Assembly: GCA_002402275.1 (NCBI GenBank)
Contig: DHFN01000209.1
Location: 8,790-15,032, forward strand
Direction of reading: 5' to 3'
DNA from: Anaerolineales bacterium UBA4823
GTDB lineage: Bacteria > Chloroflexota > Anaerolineae > Anaerolineales > UBA4823
Length of the DNA: 6,243 nt
Below, piece after piece: positions 1-6,075 of this stretch. How positions within the stretch are numbered: the first letter of the stretch is position 1; every line of letters begins with the position of its first letter. Position numbers and translations under genes: made by a program. The notes below the pieces were generated by a model that made no database searches, had not been told where the DNA came from, and saw nothing but the letters and a program-made list of their open reading frames with translations.

Positions 1-576
1 GGTTTTATCAGTGACTGTGATGACATTTATTAAAGATGCTGAGGACAGTACTGCTGTATTTGTGACAAATTGGGAATTAATAAAATTAGATATATCTGGA
101 GATGTCACAGTGATCATTAGCGATGATAAACTAGCACCTAGGGGAATATCAGTATCATTTGTACAAACTATTTTCCCATCCCCAAGACAATTCCATCCAA
201 TTCCAAAAAATCCCTGATAATCTAAATTAATTGGCAGGATATCTGTAATAATAATTGTATCTGTAAATGGAGTGTTTGTAGATGTATTCGTCACCAAAAT
301 TGTGTATTTTCCCACGCCATTCACGATAAAATGGGGATCATGAGTTTTGGAAATGGTAAGTGGAATGGTCTCATCTTGGAGAGCACTCTGTTCAACTACC
401 CCAGATTGCACAACTTGGCGAGCATTGGGAATCGCTTCCTCATGAGCAGAATTAAAATTGGCAGTTGCAGTTTGGCGAATTGATCCCAGCAGTCCGATGA
501 CTCCCAGGAGTGCTATGCTAAAACTGATAACCCATTTCCCCCACATCCATCCCAATTTGCGATTTCCACTTTCCAT
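1..576 (-). CDS. Secreted DUF11-repeat surface protein, 3' end cut by window edge
   Basis: The frame is open from an ATG at 574-576 to the left edge, giving 192 residues with no stop, so the C-terminus is missing. The N-terminus looks like a signal peptide: a basic, Trp-rich start (R6, K7, K14), a hydrophobic core at about 16-31 and an Ala-Thr-Ala site at 37-39 that could be cleaved before N40. After a linker, residues about 70-185 match the DUF11 (conserved repeat, Ig-like beta-sandwich) pattern: TISKTHDP, then GKYTILVTNTS, then TDILP, then paired cysteines C130 and C138, then the ending TNTAVLS. Such domains usually occur in tandem in bacterial surface proteins, so more copies probably follow outside the window. 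Function is unknown; a structural or adhesive role at the cell surface is inferred. It lies 44 bases downstream of selB on the same strand, with a modest GGGAG ribosome site about 9 bases before the ATG. An ATG at codon 11 is a less likely start because it removes the basic n-region. Confidence 0.8.
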   Translation of the reverse strand, partial: MESGNRKLGWMWGKWVISFSIALLGVIGLLGSIRQTATANFNSAHEEAIPNARQVVQSGVVEQSALQDETIPLTISKTHDPHFIVNGVGKYTILVTNTSTNTPFTDTIIITDILPINLDYQGFFGIGWNCLGDGKIVCTNDTDIPLGASLSSLMITVTSPDISNFINSQFVTNTAVLSSASLINVITVTDKT

Positions 577-619
577 GGTTCAAGCTCCCATCCCAAATAA
601 AATCAACAAGTTTAGCTAA

Positions 620-625
620 ATTATA
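620..625 (-). promoter_or_regulatory. Possible -10 box for the DUF11 gene
   Basis: A perfect TATAAT on the minus strand overlaps the TAA stop codon of selB and sits about 45 bases before the DUF11 start codon. No convincing -35 hexamer is seen 16-18 bases upstream and there is no TG extension, so this rests on the -10 alone. If real, it would let the surface protein be expressed separately from selB. An AT-rich hexamer could also arise here by chance. Confidence 0.3.
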
Positions 626-2537
626 TCCCAATTCCTTCCTTCAATCGCCGTACATCCCCCTCCCGCTGAGTAATCCCTTGTGCATCCAGGTATTCTAGGA
701 ATGCCAGGGCGTATTTGCGGCTGGTTTGAAAATAGTCGCGCACCTGGGCAGCAGTGATTTCTCCTTGATTTTGTAGCCGAGCCCGGATTACTTGTACCAT
801 CCTCTCATAATCCTCTTTGCGAAACACTACCTCTGCCGAAACTGGCAACAAGATCCCCTCATCCACCAAATAAGAGTACACTTCCTCCCCAACACTGCTC
901 AAACATTCTTTTACCGATGGGGGTGAATAGGGGGTTTGTCTAAATCGTTCCAGCAATTCGTCTACTGACCGGCTTTGATCACGATTGAGCTGCTGCTGAA
1001 AAGGAACTTGTGCCACCCATTTACCACCATCAAGAATAAGGTTCTGATCCACTAAGCTGGCAATCAAATGATTCAATGCCCGGAGTGATAATTTTAATCG
1101 GCTTTTTAATTCTTCCTTGGGAATTCCCTTCCGTAATGGATAAACCTGATGATACCTTTCGATTTGCTTGAGCGCCGATTGTTGAGTTTTTTGCCACTGG
1201 TTCTCTGTGATCAGGTACGTCTCCAAGGTGATTTTAGGAGTTTGGTTCGGAGACTGATCCAAATCAATCACCCGCTGCTCATGGATCAATTCATTGACAA
1301 GAAGGACTCCATCGCTTTCCGCTATATTCGTGTGCTGGATTAACTCTCGAAAAGAAATAGCTGGATTCATCTCGATAATCCCCAAGATCCTCTCTTTCAG
1401 ATCTTCTTGTGTCAATGTTTCCAGAGTATCGAGAATGGTCTGGGAAAAGCGTTTATGACGATTCTTTGGAAACGGATCTACGATCGTCCCACCTCCGATT
1501 GTTTCAGCTGGAGAAGGTCGGCGCAATATGAATCGGTCTCCGCGTGCCACCGTGATCTCTTCTTCCAGCTCAAGTTGTAAAAACCCTTCTTCCCCAGCAG
1601 CCAGTTCTTCCCTTCCCAATAACCTAACTCTTGCCAGCACTTCGCTTGACCAAACGAATAACTTTACTCTACTATTATGTTTAATGGGTGCCTGAGCATT
1701 TTTCAACAAGCGAAAGTTTACATCAAGGAGGTGGGTTGGATGAAAATCGTTGGGGTGAGCGATGAGATTACCGCGGGCGATCTGTTCTACTGCCACACCA
1801 CTTAGATTAACTGCAGTCCTACTTCCTGGCAAAGCAGAGTCTTCTTTTTTCTTGTGAGTCTGTAAACCACGGATGCGAGATCTTATCCCTGAGGGGAATA
1901 TTTCCACTTCATCTCCCACCCTGAAAATCCCATCGCTCAATGTCCCGGTAACCACTGTCCCAAACCCAGCAATCGTAAAGACCCGGTCCACCGGCAAGCG
2001 CGGTTTACCAAGATCGCTTCGGGGTGGTTTTTGCTCTAAAAGGATTTGCAGGGTTTGTTTAATCTCAGGTATGCCCTCATGCGTTTTCGCTGAAACCCGG
2101 ATAATGGGTACATTTTCGAAAGTAGTTCCCAATAAAACTTCACGAATTTCTTCTTCGACCAATCCTAACCAATCTGGATCGGGTATTAAATCAATCTTCG
2201 TCAAAGCAACGATGCCAACTTTCACCTGTAGCAAGTCTAGAATAGCTAGATGTTCACGGGTTTGCGGCATGACCCCTTCATCAGCCGCGATCACTAGAAT
2301 TGCCCCATCAATCCCACCCACACCTGCCAGCATGTTTTCGATAAAATCACGATGCCCTGGTACATCAACCACTCCCACTTCTTTGCCATTGGGCAAATTA
2401 AACCAGGCGAATCCCAAATCAATGGTCATTTGGCGTAATTGTTCTTCAGCCAGCCGATCGGGATGAATGCCGCTTAACGCCTCGACTAGAGCACTTTTTC
2501 CATGATCTACATGACCCGCAGTTCCAATGACGTACAT
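621..2537 (-). CDS. selB: Selenocysteine-specific translation elongation factor SelB
   Basis: SelB is a cytosolic GTPase that carries Sec-tRNA to the ribosome at UGA codons marked by a SECIS hairpin. This 638-residue protein has the family's full length and order. The G domain has GHVDHGKS at 8-15, MTIDLGFA at 37-44, DVPGH at 58-62, TKID at 113-116 and SAK at 149-151. An EF-Tu-like domain 2 follows at about 182-260 (RVFTIAGFGTVVTGTL), then domain 3 at about 265-355. The C-terminal part, about 370-638, is the winged-helix region that binds SECIS RNA; its last module shows the typical TSRKYAL, LEYLD and GD pattern at 605-628. The EF-Tu paralogue lacks this C-terminal extension, which settles the call. 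The start fits the family N-terminus exactly. The ribosome site is modest (CAGG before TTTAGCG). It begins 12 bases after the coiled-coil gene and is probably co-transcribed with it. No selA, selD or tRNA-Sec gene is present here. Confidence 0.97.
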   Translation of the reverse strand: MYVIGTAGHVDHGKSALVEALSGIHPDRLAEEQLRQMTIDLGFAWFNLPNGKEVGVVDVPGHRDFIENMLAGVGGIDGAILVIAADEGVMPQTREHLAILDLLQVKVGIVALTKIDLIPDPDWLGLVEEEIREVLLGTTFENVPIIRVSAKTHEGIPEIKQTLQILLEQKPPRSDLGKPRLPVDRVFTIAGFGTVVTGTLSDGIFRVGDEVEIFPSGIRSRIRGLQTHKKKEDSALPGSRTAVNLSGVAVEQIARGNLIAHPNDFHPTHLLDVNFRLLKNAQAPIKHNSRVKLFVWSSEVLARVRLLGREELAAGEEGFLQLELEEEITVARGDRFILRRPSPAETIGGGTIVDPFPKNRHKRFSQTILDTLETLTQEDLKERILGIIEMNPAISFRELIQHTNIAESDGVLLVNELIHEQRVIDLDQSPNQTPKITLETYLITENQWQKTQQSALKQIERYHQVYPLRKGIPKEELKSRLKLSLRALNHLIASLVDQNLILDGGKWVAQVPFQQQLNRDQSRSVDELLERFRQTPYSPPSVKECLSSVGEEVYSYLVDEGILLPVSAEVVFRKEDYERMVQVIRARLQNQGEITAAQVRDYFQTSRKYALAFLEYLDAQGITQREGDVRRLKEGIGI

Positions 2538-2549
2538 CGCTAAACCTGA

Positions 2550-3725
2550 CTACTTTTGCTTGACAGCTTCTTCATAATCAACCGCCCAATCATGGAAGGC
2601 ACCCAGTACTTCGCGCAGATGCCTTTCAATTTGATCGTTTACAATTTGGATGATTTCTTGTAGGTTGGATAAACTTTCCTCGATCTCCTCCAATCTGGGA
2701 GGAATTTTGTTAATCTGTTTCGATAATTCTGATCGAATTTCTTCTTGCACCAAGGTGTAATTTGTCCACCGTTTTTGATCCTCGCTTTTATAGGCTACCC
2801 ATTCCTGACGAATCCGTTCCTCCCCTAAACGCTGTAATTCGGTCAGTTCAACCACCCGCCTTTCCACTTTTTGAGTGAGATCATCAATTCCCTGCTGAGC
2901 GCGACTGACTTCTCGAGTAGTGTTTTCGATGGTTTGGATAGAGCGTTCCACTTCAGCGGGTAATGCCTCTATTCGTTCTAATTTAGCCGTCCATTCTTTC
3001 CACACCCGTTCTCGTTCAACCTGAATGAGAGTCTGTTCTTCCACAAATTTTACCTGAGACTGCTTTCGCTCTGTATCAGCATTTTCTAGCTCCCCCATTC
3101 GGTTTTCCAATTTCTTTATTGAAGCTCCATAGAGTTCAATTTGTCCGATCAACTCATTATATACCTTCCGTAATGAATTGATCTCTCCAATCAAATCAGT
3201 GATTCGTTTGCTGTCCTGACGGCGATTTTCTTCATTTTGCTGGATCAGGCGGCTGAATTCCTCATCATTCTGTTTAAAAATAGCGATACTTTCTTTCAAT
3301 TCATCAATTGCGCGCGATAAACGCATTTCCTCTTCTATACGGGCTTGTAAGCTCCGCCGGATATCTCCTAAAACACTGATTTCCTTGCGCGCCTCGGTCA
3401 ACCCGACATCCAGGGATTTGATCTCAACTCGCCGAATTTTCTCAGCTTCTTCCTCGCGCCTTCGTGTCTCTTTTTCAAGATCATCAAATTGTTGTTTGAC
3501 CTCAATTTTATATTTCAAGAGAGCTTCTTCATCTTGTTCAATCCGGGTTTGAATCGGCTTCAAACGGGCTAATTCACTACCCAAATCCTTAATTTGTTGG
3601 CGAGTAGTTTGCAAATTTTCTTCCAGGTTTTTAATCCGATCCTCTAAAGTAACAATAAGACTCTTATCTTTGCGCCTCTCATCATCAAGCCAATCCAATT
3701 TTTTAAGCATTTGCTCAGTTTCCAT
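2550..3725 (-). CDS. Soluble coiled-coil protein of unknown function
   Basis: I do not recognise a named family. The 391 residues are almost entirely charged, heptad-like helix from residue 1 to about 375, rich in Glu, Arg, Lys, Gln and Leu, with no membrane segment, no signal peptide and no cysteine. Likely helix breaks lie around Pro57, Pro256 and the IPP at 341-343, suggesting three or four coiled-coil blocks. Six tryptophans (12, 242, 245, 309, 320, 380) are unusual in a plain rod and may mark packing or partner sites; the C-terminal end (about 372-387, with FHDW) looks less like coiled coil and could be a small contact region. SMC- or myosin-like database hits would reflect composition, as no ATPase motifs are visible. 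It is the first gene of a likely two-gene operon with selB, with a strong AAGGAG site and a promoter upstream. A cytosolic scaffold role is only a guess. Confidence 0.85.
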   Translation of the reverse strand: METEQMLKKLDWLDDERRKDKSLIVTLEDRIKNLEENLQTTRQQIKDLGSELARLKPIQTRIEQDEEALLKYKIEVKQQFDDLEKETRRREEEAEKIRRVEIKSLDVGLTEARKEISVLGDIRRSLQARIEEEMRLSRAIDELKESIAIFKQNDEEFSRLIQQNEENRRQDSKRITDLIGEINSLRKVYNELIGQIELYGASIKKLENRMGELENADTERKQSQVKFVEEQTLIQVERERVWKEWTAKLERIEALPAEVERSIQTIENTTREVSRAQQGIDDLTQKVERRVVELTELQRLGEERIRQEWVAYKSEDQKRWTNYTLVQEEIRSELSKQINKIPPRLEEIEESLSNLQEIIQIVNDQIERHLREVLGAFHDWAVDYEEAVKQK

Positions 3726-3730
3726 CAGCT

Positions 3731-3736
3731 CTCCTT
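3731..3736 (-). promoter_or_regulatory. Strong ribosome binding site of the coiled-coil gene
   Basis: AAGGAG lies 5 bases before the ATG at 3723-3725, a near-consensus Shine-Dalgarno sequence. It supports this start and suggests the coiled-coil protein is translated more strongly than selB, whose own site is weaker. Confidence 0.8.
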
Positions 3737-3795
3737 TATCAGATTGAGGATAAATTCCCTAATTTTTCTTGTGGTCCTCAATCGGATTTAGATTG

Positions 3796-3804
3796 ATTAT
3801 AGCA
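3796..3804 (-). promoter_or_regulatory. Extended -10 promoter for the coiled-coil/selB operon
   Basis: The minus strand reads TGCTATAAT, a perfect TATAAT preceded by the TG of an extended -10 element. The -35 region at the right spacing is poor (TAAGAA), as is common when the TG extension is present. Transcription would start near 3789, leaving a leader of about 64 bases before the coiled-coil start codon. Position, orientation and match agree, but this is sequence evidence only. Confidence 0.6.
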
Positions 3805-3880
3805 TGAGCAAATTATCTTTCTTATTTCATAGCCATCTGGTTTTTAAGCAATTACAGTTTCCTGGAATGTCGAATCTGTC

Positions 3881-3928
3881 AACGAATGAGCCCAAGGAAT
3901 TAACCAATCCCTTGTTGGCTTATTCGTT
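3881..3928. repeat. Imperfect inverted repeat (hairpin) with AACGAAT ends
   Basis: The left arm (3881-3900) and right arm (3906-3928) are near reverse complements. Both begin AACGAAT when read inward, followed by AGCC, CAAGG and ATT blocks, with a few mismatches or extra bases and a loop of about 5 bases. It would fold on either strand as RNA. It lies downstream of the Hyf-like cluster, so it could stabilise or end that transcript, but no T-tract follows it on the minus strand, arguing against a standard intrinsic terminator. It could instead be a dispersed palindromic repeat or a remnant of a small non-autonomous element. Confidence 0.6.
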
Positions 3929-3980
3929 CCCTGTTTATTGACCCTTTATCGAACCCCCGAAACTGCTAACGGTTGATCAC

Positions 3981-4026
3981 AACGAAAAAACCTATCCCTT
4001 TTTCGCTTCTTCGTTCCCTATTCGTT
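3981..4026. repeat. AACGAA-type repeat block with a small AT-rich hairpin
   Basis: Three AACGAA/TTCGTT hexamers lie here: one forward at 3981-3986 and two reversed at 4010-4015 and 4021-4026, the latter pair 11 bases apart, about one helical turn. The ten bases at 4010-4019 (TTCGTTCCCT) repeat exactly at 3923-3932, inside and just past the neighbouring inverted repeat. A 7-base stem, CGAAAAA at 3983-3989 with TTTTTCG at 3999-4005, can also form. The block starts about 17 bases after the NuoN-like stop codon. It could be a protein binding site, a transcript-end structure or part of a dispersed repeat; the sequence does not decide. Confidence 0.45.
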
Positions 4027-4042
4027 GATATCTTAAACTACT

Positions 4043-5455
4043 TCATCCCCCTCCAAGGAATGTTATTCCCATGTTGAAAGTAATCGGGACAAAGATTTGA
4101 GGAAAGATCCCCATAATGAATATCACTAAAATTCCAACTCCAAGAAGAATTTTTTGATAGCTCGTCTCGACAGCCATCTGATCCATGGTTTCCTCCGTTC
4201 GCATCATAACTGCCAAGGTTCGTACGCAGCCGATTAAGATTCCTAAACTTCCCACTAAGGCGCTGATCCCACCTAGAGGAAAATTTAAGAATAGACTTTG
4301 CCAGATTGCTAAATATGCTGGAAATTCGGCAGTTATCGGAAATCCAGCTAGGCATAATAAGGATATAAAGACTGCAATAGTGGCTAAAGGAAAGTTTTTT
4401 TCAGACCCAGTAATAGAGCTCAAACTCAAATCCTTGAAATGAGACTGGAGTATGCTCATTGATAAACCCAACATAACCAAACTAATCAGACTTGCGAAAA
4501 TAAGTGGAAAAATAATTGCCATGAAAGACCGATTCTCTGCACTTACGAAGCCAAGCCCGAGGATTAATTGGATCATCCCGATTTCTACCATAATGGCATA
4601 GCTCATTAATTTCCCTAAATGATGATGAAATGCGGCTTCCAATCCACCAATCATTGTCATTAAGAATCCATTGATCCGGAAGAATGCCACTACCCATAAA
4701 GAATTATTGAACAAGGGATTTTGTTGGATGAAGAGAATCGAAAAAATATTAGTCATGAACGGAATAATGAAGAAAAGATAGCTCACTAAAAATGGATGAC
4801 TTTCTGTTGAAACCATATCTAACCAGCTATGGAATGGGAAAACTGCCAATATTAAACTTAACCCTAAACTAATCATCAACGAAACGCTCGTTAATTGAAA
4901 AGTGTCGTTGGGATTAATTTCTAGATTACTCACCATCCAACCGGCTAAGAGTAAGAAAGGTAAACTTAATGCCTGAAAGATCAAAAAACGGATCATCCCC
5001 ACTCCAACCTGACCGCTGATATTTGCCAACATAACGACAGCCAGTACCATCGCTATAAAAAGAAAAATTACTCCATAATAAAAGGGTTGTATAAACAGAG
5101 CGGCACTCATCAAGGCACTCAACCCAATACCCAAGGGGATAAAACGGGGATGAATATCACACTCCAAAGCGCCAATAAACCAAAGAATTAAAGCTAGGTT
5201 TAAAATTACAATGATTGGTCGGTCAGATGACTGGAGGACGAACTTTCGTCCTAAAATAGACCAAGCTGGGTTAATCTCAAAGGCGAATATCCCAAATTGA
5301 GTGAGTTTCCCCACCGGTAGAATCCAAGCTAAACCAGTTAACCCTAGTTCTAGAAAGATAGCAATAGATGCCGTAAGTCTTTTCCAACGGGTTAAACCTA
5401 ATAATATAAAGGCGACGATCGCCGGTATGCCTATCCAAATCAGAGGTGCATTCAT
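4043..5455 (-). CDS. Divergent NuoN/HyfF/MrpD-like membrane subunit (proton antiporter-type family)
   Basis: A 470-residue, very hydrophobic protein with about 13-14 membrane helices, the usual size of the proton antiporter-type subunits of complex I, group 4 hydrogenases and Mrp antiporters. Family landmarks are PFHSW at 207-211 before a membrane helix, GGLEAAFHHHLGKLMSYA at 270-287 (matching the usual LKRLLAYSS helix start) and AGFPITAEFPAY at 370-381 (matching GxPxxxGFxxK). The expected charged residues look altered: the helix after PFHSW has no lysine (about 225-240), the LKR lysine is Gly281 with Lys282 shifted by one, the lysine after GFP is Tyr381, and the early helix at 127-143 has no glutamate. 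Thus the fold is recognisable but proton transfer may be lost or rerouted. Its ATG overlaps the previous stop as ATGA with a GAGG site upstream, indicating coupled translation and membership in the same complex. It is the last gene of the cluster. NuoN versus HyfF identity cannot be fixed by eye. Confidence 0.8.
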   Translation of the reverse strand: MNAPLIWIGIPAIVAFILLGLTRWKRLTASIAIFLELGLTGLAWILPVGKLTQFGIFAFEINPAWSILGRKFVLQSSDRPIIVILNLALILWFIGALECDIHPRFIPLGIGLSALMSAALFIQPFYYGVIFLFIAMVLAVVMLANISGQVGVGMIRFLIFQALSLPFLLLAGWMVSNLEINPNDTFQLTSVSLMISLGLSLILAVFPFHSWLDMVSTESHPFLVSYLFFIIPFMTNIFSILFIQQNPLFNNSLWVVAFFRINGFLMTMIGGLEAAFHHHLGKLMSYAIMVEIGMIQLILGLGFVSAENRSFMAIIFPLIFASLISLVMLGLSMSILQSHFKDLSLSSITGSEKNFPLATIAVFISLLCLAGFPITAEFPAYLAIWQSLFLNFPLGGISALVGSLGILIGCVRTLAVMMRTEETMDQMAVETSYQKILLGVGILVIFIMGIFPQIFVPITFNMGITFLGGG

Positions 5456-6072
5456 CTTAATGCCTCAGATCGAACATAGAGCAGGTAGGCACATACGCTG
5501 GCAATTGCCAAATCCACCAATGCCAATAAACCGGTTAACAAGACCGAGGATTCCAACCCGACAAAGAGAACCTCAAACCCCCCCATAAATGTCAATAACC
5601 CGATCGCACTCGAATAAATAGACTGTCGAAAGCTAATCATTAGGATTCCAAATACCAGCAAATACAAACCTGTGATAGTCTGAAGAGAATTGAGAGAAGG
5701 AAATAATATCCGAACAAGTGAACTATTGGCAACGATTGCAATCCCAACCAGAATCGCCAGGAATAAACGGAATAGTCTGGGAGAAAGAAATTCTTTTCGT
5801 CCCATTTGGGTAAAATGATTATCAAAAATAGCTTCATCCATCACGGAAATTGTGGACATGGTTGTTTCCAGAATGGCAATTGCCATCCAGCCTTCTAATA
5901 GTTTTACAAGTGCTAAAGAAATCGGCAAATTGAGACTAGCAAAAAGAAAGATAATTCCAAATTCAATGGCTGAAGCTAAACCCATTTTCCGCCAATCATT
6001 CCCAATCAGATTATAGAGTATGGCTAAAGTAGATATGACAAGAGCTATCCAACGAAGTGTTTGAATGAACAA
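5452..6072 (-). CDS. HyfE-like membrane subunit, TTG start
   Basis: A 206-residue integral membrane protein with about six or seven helices: roughly 5-23, 33-50, 52-69, 102-118, 132-148, 156-172 and 178-200. Length, helix pattern and position just before a NuoN-like gene match HyfE, the NuoK-related membrane subunit of hydrogenase-4-type complexes; the second half (LYLLVFGILMISFRQS, then GLLTFMGGFEVLF) aligns loosely with HyfE. Acidic residues lie in or at the edge of hydrophobic stretches (E37, E60, E69, E167, E174), as in NuoK, where buried glutamates take part in proton movement; whether they correspond is not established. The start is TTG at 6070-6072, 3 bases after the upstream stop and preceded by AGGGGGA; the first internal ATG (codon 30) would remove the first helix. 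The stop overlaps the next start as ATGA. It could also be an unrelated membrane protein with similar topology, so the family call is moderate. Confidence 0.65.
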   Translation of the reverse strand: MFIQTLRWIALVISTLAILYNLIGNDWRKMGLASAIEFGIIFLFASLNLPISLALVKLLEGWMAIAILETTMSTISVMDEAIFDNHFTQMGRKEFLSPRLFRLFLAILVGIAIVANSSLVRILFPSLNSLQTITGLYLLVFGILMISFRQSIYSSAIGLLTFMGGFEVLFVGLESSVLLTGLLALVDLAIASVCAYLLYVRSEALR

Positions 6073-6075
6073 ATT

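Larger units (their letters stand above)
3726..4042. other. Gene-free spacer between the Hyf-like cluster and the coiled-coil/selB operon
   Basis: This 317-base stretch holds no convincing gene in any frame. Going leftward along the minus strand it contains the AACGAA-rich block at 3981-4026, the inverted repeat at 3881-3928, the extended -10 promoter at 3796-3804 and the AAGGAG ribosome site at 3731-3736. I see no GC-rich stem followed by a clear T-tract on either strand, so no canonical terminator can be named for the Hyf-like cluster. Confidence 0.7.

Noticed and set aside
11..217. Plus-strand 68-codon frame at the left edge
   Set aside because: The opposite strand encodes a clear DUF11 domain through the same bases, so this is a shadow.
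611..620. Perfect 10-base palindrome TTTAGCTAAA between selB and the DUF11 gene
   Set aside because: Short and AT-rich, likely by chance; too weak to call an operator or terminator.
1873..2466. A 197-codon open frame on the plus strand inside selB
   Set aside because: It is antisense to highly conserved GTPase sequence, has a low-complexity Ser/Pro/Thr/Arg composition and no recognisable domain; it is a shadow of selB.
3941..3966. GGTTCGA on the minus strand near 3950, resembling a tRNA T-loop
   Set aside because: The flanking bases do not form the T-stem, and no acceptor stem, anticodon arm or CCA is found around it.
3981..4005. CGAAAAA/TTTTTCG hairpin as an intrinsic terminator of the Hyf-like cluster
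   Set aside because: The stem is short and almost all A-T, and the T-run lies within the stem instead of after it; noted only as part of the repeat block.
3991..4045. UGA of the NuoN-like gene as a possible selenocysteine codon, given selB nearby
   Set aside because: Read-through would add only about 16 polar residues before a TAG, after a normal family C-terminus; no selenocysteine precedent in this family and no convincing SECIS immediately downstream.
4038..4355. Minus-strand 105-codon frame overlapping the end of the NuoN-like gene
   Set aside because: It is in another frame of a clear membrane gene, has a polar composition with no family motif, and lacks a separate ribosome site.
5301..5588. 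Plus-strand 95-codon frame across the junction of the two membrane genes
   Set aside because: Antisense to two supported genes joined by an ATGA overlap, with no recognisable domain.
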